Positions 62,908 through 64,000 of a stretch of 64,000 bases of DNA are shown here, piece by piece. The position numbers and the translations under genes are program-made. The notes below the pieces were generated by a model. That model was not told the DNA's origin. It saw nothing but the letters and a program-made list of their open reading frames with translations, and made no database searches. Origin of the DNA: an uncultured Lachnospiraceae bacterium (GTDB lineage: Bacteria > Bacillota > Clostridia > Lachnospirales > Lachnospiraceae); contig CAPQSW010000003.1 in the NCBI GenBank assembly GCA_948688495.1, forward strand, positions 86,063-150,062. Reading direction: 5' to 3'. How positions within the stretch are numbered: position 1 is the first letter of the stretch; every line of letters begins with the position of its first letter.

Positions 62908-63176
62908 GTATTTCTTAGAATATACTGGAGCGCCTGAAACTGGTCTATCATTTTTGCCACAGCTTCTGCCGGGGGCATTCCCGAAATGTTATATTTGTTT
63001 TTTATGTCAGAATAAATTAAACCATGCCAGTCGAGATCTGCCTGGGTTTCTTCAAGGTAATGATTCCTGTGCAGATTTTTATAAGCATCATCTTTGTAGC
63101 TAACGTCGTTTTCGTCGCTGAAAATCAAACGGTCAAAAATATTTTCTGCTGAATCTGTCAGTTCAATGCTTATCAC
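62889..63176 (-). CDS. Short unknown ORF (95 aa), possibly a gene remnant
   Basis: A minus-strand frame beginning with GTG at 63176 and no visible ribosome site. The frame is open another nine codons upstream (reading TIYLFCSPD) before a stop, which suggests loss of an N-terminal part. The product is acidic and soluble (NIFDRLIFSDENDVSYKDD, and ISGMPPAEAVAKMIDQF). Its last codons (KKPGI) are encoded by one arm of the terminator stem. No family is recognised. It could be a decayed immunity or toxin-associated gene. Confidence 0.4.
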   Translation of the reverse strand: MISIELTDSAENIFDRLIFSDENDVSYKDDAYKNLHRNHYLEETQADLDWHGLIYSDIKNKYNISGMPPAEAVAKMIDQFQALQYILRNTKKPGI

Positions 63177-63485
63177 ATCAGGAGAACAAAAAAGATATAT
63201 TGTTTAAAAGAATTTACAATATTCACGAGGTGGTGTCGGTTTATTCTCGCGAGCAATGATCCAGGCAGCTTTGCCTTTATGGGAAATTGTGCTAAGATTT
63301 CGCTAAAATTGAAGAAAAATGGAGAAATTTGATATTTGGATGTGGTAGGATAAGATAATATAGAAGGGGAGAGGTTGGATGGGAGTGGAGGATAATCCAA
63401 TGTTATCCGTTGGTTTGGATGGACAGGAGAAGAATAGATAATTTATAGTTATTCATTATTCAATTGAATAGCAAAGGGGAAACTA
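63177..63485. other. 309-base region without a recognisable gene
   Basis: An AT-rich intergenic stretch with no gene-like frame. It holds a perfect 14-bp palindrome TATTCAATTGAATA (63457-63470) 15 bases ahead of the next start codon. It marks the shift into the low-GC glycosyltransferase gene. No clear promoter pair was found. Confidence 0.6.
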
Positions 63486-64000
63486 ATGAAAAAAAATTTA
63501 TTGAGTGTGATAATTCCAACATTTAATCGAAAATTATCAATTATCAATCGTGCAGTTGAAAGTGTAAAAAAGCAAACTTATCCATATATAGAATTACTAA
63601 TAATTGATGACAATAAAAACCATTCCCATCTTTCAGAAGAAATCAAAAGATACTCTAAAAAAGAATATATAGCATTTCTTGATGACGATGATGAATGGCT
63701 TCCTTCAAAAGCTTGTGAACAAATTGAAGTATTAAAGAAAGGATATGGGCTTGTATTTAGTAAAGGGGTAAATATTTATACTAATGTAACAGAAAGAATA
63801 ACACCTTATGGAAATAATGATAATTTTATGCAAACTCCATGTTTTGAAGATTTGCTCGTTAAAAACTATATAGGAACCACTTCGCAAATAATGATAAGGA
63901 GAGAATGTTTTTTTCGAATTCAAGGTTTTGATCCAAAGTTTAAAGCTCGTCAAGATTATGACTTTTGCCTTCGAATAAGCCAACACTATAAGTTATATGG
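63486..64000 (+). CDS. Glycosyltransferase family 2, 3' truncated by window end
   Basis: An open frame of 171 codons reaches the window edge. It begins MKKNLLSVIIPTFNR, the typical GT-A start, and has the nucleotide-sugar metal motif AFLDDDDEW (near residue 60) and the acceptor-side RQDYDFCLRIS (near 158). It transfers a sugar to a glycan acceptor, probably for a surface polysaccharide. The gene is much more AT-rich than the rest of the window, a common sign that such loci are exchanged horizontally. The start follows AAAGGGGAAACTA. Confidence 0.9.
   Translation, partial: MKKNLLSVIIPTFNRKLSIINRAVESVKKQTYPYIELLIIDDNKNHSHLSEEIKRYSKKEYIAFLDDDDEWLPSKACEQIEVLKKGYGLVFSKGVNIYTNVTERITPYGNNDNFMQTPCFEDLLVKNYIGTTSQIMIRRECFFRIQGFDPKFKARQDYDFCLRISQHYKLY

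Overview
The window looks like a chromosomal segment of a gut-type Lachnospiraceae (Clostridia) bacterium. The reasons are a Gram-positive T-box leader on ileS, strong AGGAGG-type ribosome binding sites, consensus sigma-A promoters with 17-base spacers, a class-2 GalT, HemZ, YhhQ under a preQ1 riboswitch, and a VanG-type ligase cluster. No prophage, insertion sequence or CRISPR array was seen. Most of the window is core metabolism, with several small accessory or decaying loci between the core genes. Family names rest on recognised motifs and recalled homologues; no database search was run.

Layout, 0-23.5 kb: a truncated membrane-anchored protein; ileS behind an Ile T-box; glycogen phosphorylase; a DMT exporter; a TPR lipoprotein; a secreted polysaccharide deacetylase with a 336-bp tandem repeat; a divergent LacI regulator facing galK-galT with a palindromic operator set over a consensus promoter; hflX; a truncated subtilase; a Zn amidase with a SPOR domain; a degenerate MinD/TadZ-like ATPase; a cyclophilin; a two-OB SSB-like protein; a CobO-like adenosyltransferase; and dapA-dapB with terminator-like leader hairpins.

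23.5-36.5 kb: an Hsp90-like ATPase translationally coupled to a helical-repeat protein of unknown function; nadA; an EpsG-like membrane protein; two small exported proteins; a preQ1-I riboswitch controlling a 108-aa unknown protein plus a YhhQ transporter; an unknown 232-aa protein; an MBL hydrolase; hemZ; a ferredoxin; a chemoreceptor pseudogene; and a GrpB-family protein.

36.5-55.8 kb: hisS-aspS; an XRE-membrane regulator; a cytosolic fusion of a ParB-like and a BMP nucleoside-binding domain; a phosphoesterase and a HAD phosphatase; luxS-mtnN (methyl-cycle detoxification); an iron alcohol dehydrogenase; tRNA-Val and tRNA-Leu; purE-M-N-D followed by a FliB-family protein; and, on the minus strand, iorA-iorB-paaK (2-oxoacid oxidation and acyl-CoA formation).

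55.9-64 kb: a VanR/VanS two-component pair, a remnant of another gene, a VanG-type D-Ala-D-Ser ligase, and a VanT split into a membrane protein and a racemase carrying the serine-type Asn. No VanXY/VanY peptidase is present. After it come an orphan SUFU/YqcF-type antitoxin, two unknown small proteins, and an AT-rich glycosyltransferase cut by the window end.
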